17,970 nt of DNA from JADHUC01 sp964617665 (GCA_964617665.1 CAZUAH010000278.1:1-17970); one strand, 5' to 3'; shown: positions 1 through 8,681, counted from the first letter of the stretch. The notes: generated by a model from the letters alone, not told the origin. Numbers and translations are program-made.

Positions 1-2
1 TG

Positions 3-224
3 ACAGGCATCTGGTACAACGGCAAATGGGCCCCGGAAGTGATCGAACACGAAGGACAGTTCTATATCACCGGTTATGGTCGCGGAATTCACGCTGCCCG
101 TCTTCAATGGCACAGAAAGACTCGCGAGCAAGTCGCCGCATGGCGCAAGGACTGGCTTGCCTACTTGTCCGAGGAGCAACGCAAGCGACTTGAACGCGAA
201 CGCCTGCGTCGGAAGACTCAGTAA
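3..224 (+). CDS. 3' end of a possible beta-propeller glycoside hydrolase (partial)
   Basis: The reading frame is open from the left edge to a TAA at 222-224, so only the last 73 residues of a larger protein are present. The segment W-A-P-E-V-I-E-H-E-G followed by F-Y-I-T-G-Y-G-R-G and an L-Q-W strand resembles the last blade of five-bladed GH43/GH32-like propellers, where a 'PE(V/I)' acidic motif precedes a short beta hairpin. The final ~40 residues are a highly charged helix rich in Arg, Lys and Glu. An internal GTG at 39 could be called as a start, but the frame continues upstream without a stop, so a truncated gene is more likely. No catalytic centre can be checked. Family assignment is a weak inference; that it is a real coding end is more secure. 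Confidence 0.45.
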   Translation, partial: TGIWYNGKWAPEVIEHEGQFYITGYGRGIHAARLQWHRKTREQVAAWRKDWLAYLSEEQRKRLERERLRRKTQ

Positions 225-263
225 GGCGGCAGGGCCGCCAGCCAAATCGGAGCTACCGCTCCG
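225..263 (+). terminator. Two small hairpins right after the partial gene
   Basis: Immediately after the stop codon, GGCGGC at 225-230 pairs perfectly with GCCGCC at 234-239 around a 3-nt loop. A second perfect 6-bp stem, CGGAGC (248-253) with GCTCCG (258-263), follows with a 4-nt loop. Neither is followed by a T tract, so a rho-independent terminator is not proven. They may stop or stabilise the upstream transcript before the next gene. Confidence 0.3.
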
Positions 264-330
264 GCGACTTGGTCCGCTCCCGTTGGTCGCTCACGTATTG
301 CCAAGAAAACAACGAAGTCCGGGTAAACGG

Positions 331-340
331 GGAGGGAGGA
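331..340 (+). promoter_or_regulatory. Ribosome binding site supporting the GTG start at 345
   Basis: The purine block GGAGGGAGGA sits four bases before the GTG at 345. It is the best Shine-Dalgarno match near the gene start. It favours GTG 345 over the ATG codons at 369, 387 and 402, which have weaker upstream sequence. Confidence 0.5.
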
Positions 341-344
341 CGGC

Positions 345-2333
345 GTGAAGCGTCCGAGACCAATTGGAATGCAGAAAGACCGCCTGATGAACTCACCTCT
401 GATGATCAAGCAAAACCCTCTTCGGATACTACTGTTTGCCTCGTGTGCAACGGTGGTATCGCAGACTACAGCGCAAACAGACGTCTGCGGCCAGCGTCCG
501 CCTGTTTCTTGGGTCAACCCAGACTTGCCGAATGGACCAGGACTGACACACAAAGTGTTGAGCAGCAAGGCCATGGGCCACGATGTCGGTTACGTGGTCT
601 GGACGCCTGCGGACTATGACGCCAGCGGAAAAACACGCTACCCGGTCATCTACTTCCTGCACGGCATGGACGGCAACGAAGCTAGTGATTCGGCTGGGTT
701 CTCCAGCCAAATCGCTCAAGGCATCCGCGACGGCAGCGTACCGCCCGTCATATGCGTCTTTCCAAATGGCGGAAGAAGTGGTTATCGCGGCACGGTGGAG
801 AAGATGATCGTGGATGAGCTGATCCCGCTGATCGACAAGAGCTATCCCACCAAGGTCGAGGCCAAGTCACGCGTCGTGGCCGGGTTCTCCATGGGCGGCG
901 CGGGTGCCGTACGATTATCGGTGATGCACCCCGACCTGTTTTGCGCCGCCGGTAGCTGGGGCGGGGGAATGTGGCGCGACGCCGACGCGATTCTCGCGGC
1001 TGCCGAGAGCGGATCCGCTACGTTGAGGCAAAACGCGTACGCGGCCTTGCTCATCAATGGCGACAAAGACCGTCCGGATGCGTTCGACCGGCTCGCGCAT
1101 GTGTTCAGCGAACTGAAGATCCCGCACGAAGTCGTTGTGCTGAAGGACACGCCCCACAACCTGAGACTTTACTATCAGCGCGCCGGCAAGACGATGACGC
1201 AGTTCCTCGGCAAGCATTTGCAGGACTTGCGAGTCACGATATCGACGATTGCGGAAGGCGATGCCGAATGGGACTGGATGCAGGCTCGAACGGCCTACGT
1301 GCAGACGGAATCACCCCATTTCCTGACGACGATGACACGAACAGCCAAGGTTGGATCGCACCGATATCACGATGTATTCCTTTCGATCAGTCGCGATCAT
1401 GGTGTCACATGGTCAACTCCCGAAATCGTTCCTACTCTGCGTAGAATCAGGCAGCCGGACGGTTACGAGGTGGTCGCGGGAGATCTGTGGCCGACATGGC
1501 ATCGGGCGACGGGCAACATCCTGATCACCGGGAAGACGTTCAACTTCGAGAACGGGACGAAGGAGAATATACTCCGCGAAAAGATTTCGTACGCCGTCAT
1601 TAACCCTGCCACGGGCGAGTGTGGCCCCTTGCGAACTGTGGACATGCCGGAACGTGACCATGAGGATAAGCCTTTCATCGCACCGAATGCGGGGTGTCAT
1701 CAGCGCGTTGATTTGCCGAACGACGACATCCTGCTGCCGATCCGGTATCAGAAGAACGAGAAGAAGCGCAACTACACAACGATCGTGGCTCGCTGCCGCT
1801 TCGACGGAGAAACGCTGGCGTACGCTGAACACGGTTCGGAGCATTCGATTCCGACCAAACGTGGTCTCTACGAGCCGTCGATCACTCGATTCGGCGACGC
1901 TTTCCTCCTGACCATGCGGGCCGACGACGGGGCATTCGTCGCCAAGAGTCCGGATGGCCTCCATTACTCGGATCACAAGCCATGGACGTTTGATGACGGG
2001 ACACCACTTGGCAGCTACAACACTCAACAACACTGGCTGACCGTGGGCGGAAACCTGTACCTCGTCTACACGCGACGCGGGGCCGACAACGATCACATCT
2101 TCCGGCATCGCGCTCCGCTGTTCGTGGCTCAGGTTGACCCAGCGAGGCTTCACGTCATCCGCTCAACCGAACAGATTCTCGTCCCTGAGAATCATGCAAC
2201 GCTGGGCAATTCCGGAGTCTGTCGAATCAGTGACAATGAATCGTGGATCACCGTCGCGGAGGGTCGCGTCAGTTACGGCAAACGGAAAGGGGAAAACAAC
2301 CGGGTCATCCTTGCGAGAGTCCATGCGCAATAG
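345..2333 (+). CDS. Secreted esterase fused to a sialidase-like beta-propeller
   Basis: This 662-residue protein has two halves. Residues ~75-292 are an esterase-D/feruloyl-esterase type alpha/beta hydrolase: an HG oxyanion motif (residues 106-107), the nucleophile elbow G-F-S-M-G with Ser182, an acid-bearing loop N-G-D-K-D-R-P (Asp240/242) and a catalytic His271 in D-T-P-H-N. Residues ~300-662 form a sialidase/BNR-like propeller with one clear Asp-box (S349-R-D-H-G-V-T-W356) and further blade motifs such as Y-E-P-S-I near 509-513. A hydrophobic stretch (about residues 28-43) ending near T-T-A-Q suggests a signal peptide, so the product is probably extracytoplasmic. The GTG start is chosen for its strong Shine-Dalgarno; ATG 387 or 402 would give a more compact signal peptide. 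Likely role (inference): removing acyl esters from a glycan bound by the propeller. Whether the propeller is itself catalytic cannot be told. It converges on the minus-strand gene ending at 2389. Confidence 0.85.
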   Translation: MKRPRPIGMQKDRLMNSPLMIKQNPLRILLFASCATVVSQTTAQTDVCGQRPPVSWVNPDLPNGPGLTHKVLSSKAMGHDVGYVVWTPADYDASGKTRYPVIYFLHGMDGNEASDSAGFSSQIAQGIRDGSVPPVICVFPNGGRSGYRGTVEKMIVDELIPLIDKSYPTKVEAKSRVVAGFSMGGAGAVRLSVMHPDLFCAAGSWGGGMWRDADAILAAAESGSATLRQNAYAALLINGDKDRPDAFDRLAHVFSELKIPHEVVVLKDTPHNLRLYYQRAGKTMTQFLGKHLQDLRVTISTIAEGDAEWDWMQARTAYVQTESPHFLTTMTRTAKVGSHRYHDVFLSISRDHGVTWSTPEIVPTLRRIRQPDGYEVVAGDLWPTWHRATGNILITGKTFNFENGTKENILREKISYAVINPATGECGPLRTVDMPERDHEDKPFIAPNAGCHQRVDLPNDDILLPIRYQKNEKKRNYTTIVARCRFDGETLAYAEHGSEHSIPTKRGLYEPSITRFGDAFLLTMRADDGAFVAKSPDGLHYSDHKPWTFDDGTPLGSYNTQQHWLTVGGNLYLVYTRRGADNDHIFRHRAPLFVAQVDPARLHVIRSTEQILVPENHATLGNSGVCRISDNESWITVAEGRVSYGKRKGENNRVILARVHAQ

Positions 2334-2346
2334 CTGTTGTGGCACC

Positions 2347-2383
2347 TAATCTCGCATCGACGAGCGAATGATCTTCGAGATTA
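2347..2383. terminator. Inverted repeat between convergent genes
   Basis: TAATCTCG (2347-2354) and its exact reverse complement CGAGATTA (2376-2383) flank a 21-nt loop. They lie in the 55-bp gap between the convergent stops at 2333 and 2389. The location suits a bidirectional terminator. The long loop and lack of a T tract keep confidence low. Confidence 0.3.
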
Positions 2384-2388
2384 CCCGG

Positions 2389-5300
2389 TCATTCTGCCTT
2401 CGCCCTTGCCTCAATCTCCACTTGTCCCATCAGGTGTGGCTCTACCAGGATGCGGTCTCCATCGGGCCGCGTGGTGTCTATAACCACGGCGTACACTTTG
2501 CAGGGCCCGACGGGCAGTCCGGCCAGGCGGGCCGGATACTGGTCTTTGATGACCGTTCCCTGCTCGACGCGGGAAAACGGCACGGTCCAATCGGCCGCGT
2601 CGTGTCGTGTGTACCAGGGCGTTCCCCGGCGAGGTGTGTCGCCCTTGGGACTGATGTGGAATGCCGGCATGACATTGGGCTTAACCGGCCCTGTCACTCG
2701 CCACCAAGTGGAAAACTGAAGGATCCCTCCTTCTTCGGCGGTCTCAGGCAATCGGTACGCAATCAGTTGCACGCTAGGTGCAAGTTCGACGGGCGCGGCC
2801 GGTTTTCGGGCATCCTCTGGGATCTGGTGGTTAAGGGACTCGGTGTCAACCGTGGCCGGAATCTCCGCTTCGCCGACGGGAAAGGTGACGCAGGCAAGAT
2901 TCGGATCCGGTTGGCCATGGGGAGTCGAGGTTGGTTCAGCAACCTGGATCACGCCCACGGGGCGGCTCGCCAGATCTTCCTCAGTTAAGAGTTCCGTCCC
3001 AAGAGCCGAGCAGAGTTGTCGCATCTCTGACAGAGTCTGACGGGCCTCGTCGTATCTGGCCAGAATCGTGTGGCCTTCCAAAACTTGCGTGGGAACCACT
3101 TCGATCTTATGAACGCCGCTGATGGAGAGGTGCAATCGAAACAAGGCGCACCGTCGGCCTTCGGGTTTGAGCTCGCAGTCAAAGAGGAGGTTGCCCATAT
3201 CGTACACGACGACTTTGCCGTCTACGACTTCGACGCCCTGCAGGCGATGGGCGGAGTGACCGAGAATCAGGTCCACGCCGTGCTCAAAGGCGATGCGGGC
3301 CATTGCGCGATGGGCGGCCGGAGTATCCCGTGCCCAGTTCTTGCCCCAGTGGATCGTCAGGATCAGAAGATCGCAACGCCCTTCGGCCCATTGCCCCAAC
3401 CGCTTGACTTTCTCAGTGAACGCTTGGAGGTCGTCATCTTCCGGTGCGTAATTTGTGCCGGGTCGGTTTTCACCTGCACTGAAACAGGGCTTGGTGGTGT
3501 CCAGGCCGGCAAAACCGACTCGAATTGGACCGACTTGGGCCAACTGGGGCTTCTCCGCCTCGGCTGCGTTGCTACCGATTCCTACACAAACAAGCCCGGC
3601 CGTTTCGCACCACGTGGCGGTGTCAGCCACGGCTCCTGGACCATGATCGCCGCCGTGGTTGTTTGCGGCCGTGACAATGTCGATTCCTGCCTGCGTGAGA
3701 CACTGAAGCATCTCCGGTCGGGCTCGGTAGTAGAAGGGGCACCGCTCTCCCTTGTCCGTCGGCAGACCTTTTAGCGACACGCAACATTCCAGGTTGCAGA
3801 GCGCTGCGTCGGCGGCGGCAAGCACGTCTTTGACACCTGCCAGGGGCCATTCGTATCCGTTGCGACTCACCCAGTCGTGCTCCCAGCGTGCCAGGACGGT
3901 GTCACCTGCCGCGACCAGTACGCCCCGGTCGCTCGATACCGGTTCTGCCTTGCGGTGGATTTGGGCGACGGCTTTGGTGTACTTGGTGTTGCTCAGTTCG
4001 AGGTTCTTCAGTTCAAGATGATAGAGGACAGATTCCTTATCCTCGCTGGTGATGCAAACGGGAACCAGGATGATATCCGGCGCTGGTTCCGGGCACATCT
4101 TGTCGCTGTATCCATTGGCCAAAATCCAATACTCTCCGCTCCCCGGACCCCGCTCCTCCATCCAACGGTCGAAGTGATCCTCGTCGATCAGCTTCACTCC
4201 CAAGTCCTGCGAAACGCGTTCCTTGAGCGCCGACAAAATGGGACTGCCCCGCTCGCCTAGGCCGGCCAGAGTCTGGTCCTCTACCGGCATGATCACGACG
4301 GCCGTGTCCTCGTCCATCTCCAAAGTTTCGCCGAGGCCGTTCACCACTTCGGGTACAAGGTCCAACCATATCTGCGATGACGACGCCGTCGTGATTGGGA
4401 TCTCCTTTTTGCCGGCGCGCTCGGTCAGGTTGAACCGGCCTTCTCCGGCAGACACCAAGCTCGATTCATTGCTTCTGAACCAGTTGCGAAAACGGTAGAG
4501 ATCGTGGCTTCTGTCGATGATCGTGTCCGCCAGATCCTCGGAAGCGCAGAGTCCCCGGATACAGCTCTCGCGTTTCCCGCCGGGTTCAGGCAACATTGCC
4601 GCACGTCGCAAGCACACGTTGCGGCCCGCGTCGGCCAAAGCGTGAATCATCTTCAGACGATTCTGCTCCGAGGCCCGCTCCCATCGCAGCAGCGCACATT
4701 CCAGCAGGTCCGGCTTAGGACGTTCCCCCGTGCCATCCAGAAACCAAGTGTAAGTTGCCTCGACCTCCTGTTCGGGACAAGACTCAAACCAACGCGTGCG
4801 ATGAGTTTCGCGAATGCCTGGATTATCTCCGTGAACGTGGGCCTTCGCTCGGTAGTCCCAGCCAAGGCTGTCGTCTTCGCCCCCTGCTTGGCGGCACCAG
4901 ACGATGGCATCGACGTACACGCGACCGAAATGACTCCGCTTTCCTCGAATGGGATTAGCATCGCGCGAGCAATCGACGGGAAACCAGCCGTATCCGGACA
5001 GAAAGACCTCCGTCCAACGATGATAGACCATATCCGTTGTAGGAAGCTCGCGTAATCCGTTGGTCGATCCGCCGACGCACCGAGTCGGCAAACCGGCAAG
5101 GCGGCAGAGTCCGGAGAGTACATAGTTGTACTCGCTGCAGGAACCGGTTCCACGTGCGAGCACGGTTTCGGCCGGATCCCAATCGTTGTCCCGAACGTAC
5201 CGGATTGAACTCGTGACATGGTCGTGAATGCGTACCAGTTTTTCGAAGTCGGTCGTTGCTCCTTCGACCAAAGATGCGACAGTCCTACGCATCAAGTCGC

Positions 5301-6792
5301 TGTCCATGGAGTAGTTCGTCTCTGGCTTGAGGTACAGTTCCCTTGCCTCAGGGGTGAGATTTGCTGTTCCTTCAGAGGTCGCATCTGCAGAGACATTCCA
5401 TCGCATTTTCTTCAAGGTGATCCCCACGACGTATCCCAGGTCCACCCACTCGCCGGCTTCGAGACGATCGAACGTATAGTGAACCAGCCTCTGGCCATGC
5501 CTGTCCGTGATCACCTCGTATGGCCGGCTCTCCGGCAGATGGAGATAGTGGATTTCCTGTCGCGGCGATTCCAGGGGAAGCGGCACGTACACATCCAGCA
5601 TTGTCGCCGGTTCGGAGGTAGGATTCATCAGCCGATACTCGTACCGGATCGTGCGTGACTGCGGTCCCCAAGTCACGAATCTCTCACGGTCGTCTACCGG
5701 CCTCTTTTCAGGAACTGCTTCGTGTCCGGCGGACGCGGAATCAATGATCTTCAGAATCGCCTCCCACACCTTTCGCCCGTTGGACGAGTTGGTCATGATC
5801 ACCGAGCCGGATTGTTGCTTCATGTTGAAACGCGAATTGCACTGAAAACCGCTCCCATTGCTGCCGCTGTGATTTACCCAACCGCCGTCTTCCTCGGTGC
5901 CGATGACCCATCCTAGCGAGCGGCGCGAACGCGGATTGCCCTCGTGGGGCGTCACCTGCAAGGTCGTCATCTTCTCGATCATTTCCGCGTTCAGCGAATA
6001 CTCCGCTGATCGGTCCCGCTTCATCATCTCGATCAAGAACCGAGCGTAATCGGTAGGCGTCGTGTACAGCGAATACGCCGCGTTTCCTTGTTGATAGAAT
6101 CGCCGCCCCGTCTTGAAGTTGCCCTCTTTGTCATGACCGCCAGCAAAGTTCGATTTCAACGATTCCTGCCATTTGTAGCTGCTGCGAAACATGTTCAGCG
6201 GGGCCAGCAACGACGCCTCCATCCAGGCGGTCACCGGTTGTTTGGTTAGCCGCTCGATTGCGGTTTGCAGGTACAGGTAGCCTTCGCCCGAGTATGTGAA
6301 ACACGTGTCCGGTTCTTTCTGTACCGGCAATGGCCCACCGCTTCGCCATCCGCCTTCTCGCCAGTTCGGCAATCCCGTCCGGTGGAGCAGAACCATCCGC
6401 CCAGTGATCTTCTTCGCCCGGGGCTGATCGGGCAGATAGGGTTCGGCCAGGTAGCCGTCCAAAGGGCGGTCCAAGTCGAATTCGCCTTTCTCGGCCAGCT
6501 TCAGCACGGCGTAAGAGAAGAGGGGTTTGCTCATCGACGCCGCTTCGAAGACCGTGTCCGGATCCACCTTCGCCCGTTCCCCTGCGACCCGTACGCCGAA
6601 GCATCCCTTCCACACGATGCGATTGTCGCGGATCAGTACCATGGACAGGCCGGGCACACGTTCCGCTTTCATCAGACGAGGAACGTCTGCTTCGAGTTTG
6701 GCGGCCAACTGCTCCGTATCCAAGGCGAAGAGCATGCTTGACGCAACGTTAGACGTGAGAACCATAATCAGAAATCGAAGCAAGTTTGACAT
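2389..6792 (-). CDS. Multi-domain beta-lactamase-like / transglutaminase / CapA protein
   Basis: One uninterrupted frame encodes 1467 residues. In order: a signal peptide (~1-24); a serine beta-lactamase/D-Ala-D-Ala-carboxypeptidase-like hydrolase (~25-350) with S86-M-S-K89, Y167-S-G (where Y-x-N is usual) and H308-S-G310; a beta-rich segment (~370-470) typical before transglutaminase folds; a transglutaminase-like core (~495-625) with Cys552 (G-S-C-S-E-Y), His591 (Y-H-R-W-T-E) and Asp607 (F-P-V-D); an LpoB/CsgG-like alpha-beta segment (~825-945, tentative); a CapA/PgsA-type metallophosphoesterase-fold domain (~957-1205) with G-D-T, N-L-E (1000-1002), N-N-H (1044-1046), H-W-G (1148-1150) and G-H-S-A-H (1178-1182); and a C-terminal beta-sandwich (~1338-1460). 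The ATG at 6792 has GGAG ten bases upstream. Probable location is the periplasm or cell surface. Substrate unknown; the parts point to peptide, amide or polyglutamate chemistry (inference). It lies 125 bp downstream of the PqaA-like gene and is probably co-transcribed with it. Confidence 0.88.
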   Translation of the reverse strand: MSNLLRFLIMVLTSNVASSMLFALDTEQLAAKLEADVPRLMKAERVPGLSMVLIRDNRIVWKGCFGVRVAGERAKVDPDTVFEAASMSKPLFSYAVLKLAEKGEFDLDRPLDGYLAEPYLPDQPRAKKITGRMVLLHRTGLPNWREGGWRSGGPLPVQKEPDTCFTYSGEGYLYLQTAIERLTKQPVTAWMEASLLAPLNMFRSSYKWQESLKSNFAGGHDKEGNFKTGRRFYQQGNAAYSLYTTPTDYARFLIEMMKRDRSAEYSLNAEMIEKMTTLQVTPHEGNPRSRRSLGWVIGTEEDGGWVNHSGSNGSGFQCNSRFNMKQQSGSVIMTNSSNGRKVWEAILKIIDSASAGHEAVPEKRPVDDRERFVTWGPQSRTIRYEYRLMNPTSEPATMLDVYVPLPLESPRQEIHYLHLPESRPYEVITDRHGQRLVHYTFDRLEAGEWVDLGYVVGITLKKMRWNVSADATSEGTANLTPEARELYLKPETNYSMDSDLMRRTVASLVEGATTDFEKLVRIHDHVTSSIRYVRDNDWDPAETVLARGTGSCSEYNYVLSGLCRLAGLPTRCVGGSTNGLRELPTTDMVYHRWTEVFLSGYGWFPVDCSRDANPIRGKRSHFGRVYVDAIVWCRQAGGEDDSLGWDYRAKAHVHGDNPGIRETHRTRWFESCPEQEVEATYTWFLDGTGERPKPDLLECALLRWERASEQNRLKMIHALADAGRNVCLRRAAMLPEPGGKRESCIRGLCASEDLADTIIDRSHDLYRFRNWFRSNESSLVSAGEGRFNLTERAGKKEIPITTASSSQIWLDLVPEVVNGLGETLEMDEDTAVVIMPVEDQTLAGLGERGSPILSALKERVSQDLGVKLIDEDHFDRWMEERGPGSGEYWILANGYSDKMCPEPAPDIILVPVCITSEDKESVLYHLELKNLELSNTKYTKAVAQIHRKAEPVSSDRGVLVAAGDTVLARWEHDWVSRNGYEWPLAGVKDVLAAADAALCNLECCVSLKGLPTDKGERCPFYYRARPEMLQCLTQAGIDIVTAANNHGGDHGPGAVADTATWCETAGLVCVGIGSNAAEAEKPQLAQVGPIRVGFAGLDTTKPCFSAGENRPGTNYAPEDDDLQAFTEKVKRLGQWAEGRCDLLILTIHWGKNWARDTPAAHRAMARIAFEHGVDLILGHSAHRLQGVEVVDGKVVVYDMGNLLFDCELKPEGRRCALFRLHLSISGVHKIEVVPTQVLEGHTILARYDEARQTLSEMRQLCSALGTELLTEEDLASRPVGVIQVAEPTSTPHGQPDPNLACVTFPVGEAEIPATVDTESLNHQIPEDARKPAAPVELAPSVQLIAYRLPETAEEGGILQFSTWWRVTGPVKPNVMPAFHISPKGDTPRRGTPWYTRHDAADWTVPFSRVEQGTVIKDQYPARLAGLPVGPCKVYAVVIDTTRPDGDRILVEPHLMGQVEIEARAKAE

Positions 6793-6917
6793 ACAGTATT
6801 ATCTCCACTGGTCGAAAGCTGCAGGTTGCGAGTCTCGCGCGTCCGCCTCAAAGAGGATGCTCTCCTTCTTGACTGACATCGTCTACCGGGGAGGACGAAA
6901 CCGTCTCGATGAACGGA

Positions 6918-8342
6918 TCATCGTCTTGTCGTGATTGACGTCCAGTTGCGAGAGCGGGAGCCTCGTGAATAGCGTCGCATCGTTTGTTTGCCGGTGATGT
7001 CCTGCGGCAGGCTGGTCACGTAGCCGGGACGCCCGTGTGCGATGTCTTTGACCTCAACAAGCCATGCATCGGGGAGCCGGCCTTTCACGTATCCGGCCCA
7101 GCTTCCGTCGGGCTGCGGGACCATGAATTCGGGATACCACATCAGGTCGCGCCAGTAGGGCTCGTCGTCGCAATAGACATACCAAACTTTGGCCTGAATG
7201 ATCTTGTTGGGTGTGTTGATCTTGCATCGGAATAGCGTGCCTCCGCCAGCGCCATACTGTCGCCCGGCCCATTCAAAGCTCTCGTCCTTCTGCTCGTACG
7301 CCAGTTCGCCGATCTTGGTGACAGCTCTGCCTTCGAAGCAATGGGCCGTCCACATCTTCCAATTCGTGAAGTGCTTCTCGGACATCGAGGCGTGGCGGTA
7401 GTTGGGGACCATGGCGATCGTCCAATCCAGCCCCGTCAGCCCGACGATCTGGTTGATGTTGTACATCGTATAACCGTCTTCGTTAGTTCCGCCGATGTAA
7501 AGCGTCTTGGCCTTGGTATAACGCTCGGCCACGGGTGGGAACAAGGCTCGTTCCGGGTAGGTCAAATGTCGTTCTTCCCAGGTGGATTCGTTGCCCATGT
7601 AGACGACACCCACGATACGCGGATCGACGGTAGCAGCGCAATGGGCGCAGGTAGCACGTTTGCTGTGGCCTCCGATAATCGCGCGGATCCGTTCTTTCTC
7701 CACGCTCAATACTTCTGCCATCACGTCAAGCGCCCGAAGATAGATGATTGCCAAACGGAGATGTGAGTGGTCCACTCCGTCACGCGACTTGGCCCAAAGG
7801 TCCCGAAGGAAGCCGATGGACAATTCCCTTCCGGGTGTCTCGTCATACTCACCTGGGTGCGGGCAAATCATGGTGGGATAGCCCGTTTCGGCAGCAATCG
7901 GTTCGCCGTAGTTGCCGAGGAATGCAGGACGCCAGGGGCCGGTGGCCAAGCCGTCCCAGCCCCGCTGCCCCACGATCACACATTTGCCAAGCCGATCGGG
8001 CGAACTGGTGATCGACTCGTCGATCGGAACGTATACCACACAGGGATGTCCCCATTTCTTGCCCTGCAATTCCTGGCTGTAGAACTTCACCTCGACGCGA
8101 CGCAGCTTCATATCGGGCCGAGTGTCAGATGGGACGATTTCATCCTTTTGGATCTCGAAATTGAAGGGCAGAAGTGTCTCCTGGCACCGCTGCCAGATTT
8201 GGGCTGGCGTCTCCAGTTCATCGTCGGGGACTGCAGGCTCCTCCGCCGCGGCAGCGATCACGATCTGTAACGTCGAGGAAACGAGAACGACAGAGATTCC
8301 CCTGGCGATCGAAGACATCCCGCGTGATACTTCGGCAAACAT
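6918..8342 (-). CDS. Secreted alpha/beta hydrolase, PhoPQ-activated (PqaA)-like
   Basis: The 474-residue product has a hydrophobic signal segment (~12-33) and one alpha/beta-hydrolase domain. The nucleophile elbow is G-G-H-S-K-R (Ser227) followed by V-D-P-R-I, close to the G-A-S-K-R...V-D-P-R pattern of PhoPQ-activated pathogenicity-related proteins. Asp289 in T-N-E-D-G-Y and His317 in V-P-N-Y-R-H fit the rest of the triad, P-N-Y-x-H being characteristic of that family. The C-terminal ~110 residues form a beta-rich extension containing W-Y-P-E-F-M-V-P-Q-P-D-G-S-W. The last ~20 residues are unusually rich in Arg and Ser, possibly a natural tail or a late frameshift. AGGAG upstream of the ATG at 8342 supports the start. 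The true substrate of this family is poorly defined. Likely first gene of a two-gene minus-strand unit with the 1467-residue protein. Confidence 0.75.
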   Translation of the reverse strand: MFAEVSRGMSSIARGISVVLVSSTLQIVIAAAAEEPAVPDDELETPAQIWQRCQETLLPFNFEIQKDEIVPSDTRPDMKLRRVEVKFYSQELQGKKWGHPCVVYVPIDESITSSPDRLGKCVIVGQRGWDGLATGPWRPAFLGNYGEPIAAETGYPTMICPHPGEYDETPGRELSIGFLRDLWAKSRDGVDHSHLRLAIIYLRALDVMAEVLSVEKERIRAIIGGHSKRATCAHCAATVDPRIVGVVYMGNESTWEERHLTYPERALFPPVAERYTKAKTLYIGGTNEDGYTMYNINQIVGLTGLDWTIAMVPNYRHASMSEKHFTNWKMWTAHCFEGRAVTKIGELAYEQKDESFEWAGRQYGAGGGTLFRCKINTPNKIIQAKVWYVYCDDEPYWRDLMWYPEFMVPQPDGSWAGYVKGRLPDAWLVEVKDIAHGRPGYVTSLPQDITGKQTMRRYSRGSRSRNWTSITTRR

Positions 8343-8681
8343 GGTTACTTCTCTCCTCTTTCCATCAAGTCGTAGGTGTTACCAGGATCTGTGTCAAACT
8401 TCACTGTTTTGTCTCGGCAACGGACTATGCATGGACCGCCGATCTTGGATTGGATCGTGGCAGTCTCTAGTTGTCCATTGTACACATGGCTCAAAAATGC
8501 CAAGCACGAGGAGCCACTGTTCTCAGGAGCAATACGTGAGGTGCCGGCCAAATCGATAGCCGTTGATGCGTGCCCGTAAAACAGACAGTCGCATAGTTGC
8601 ATGATGGGCGACCAGAGGTCAAACTCTCTCAATTCTGCCTTCGCATTGAACGCAAGTGAACTCATCTAGAGGAAGGACGCC
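8343..8681. promoter_or_regulatory. Divergent intergenic spacer, presumed promoters for both sides
   Basis: These 339 bases lie between the divergently transcribed genes starting at 8342 (minus) and 8682 (plus), so promoters in both directions should be here. It is visibly less GC-rich than the flanking genes. I see no convincing -35/-10 pair, riboswitch or tandem operator. A minus-strand frame (8345-8665) runs through it but has no Shine-Dalgarno and no family resemblance. The purine-rich AGAGGAAGG at 8668-8676 is the ribosome binding site for the plus-strand gene. Confidence 0.5.

Noticed and set aside
1413..2153. Long minus-strand open frame of 246 residues
   Set aside because: It lies wholly opposite the sialidase-like domain, whose frame carries the recognisable motifs; it is a shadow frame of GC-rich coding sequence.
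3070..3774. Plus-strand open frame of 234 residues
   Set aside because: Opposite strand of the CapA domain, whose motifs are clearly in the minus frame.
8345..8665. Minus-strand 106-residue open frame in the divergent spacer
   Set aside because: No Shine-Dalgarno before its ATG, no recognisable motif, and it occupies the space expected for two promoters.
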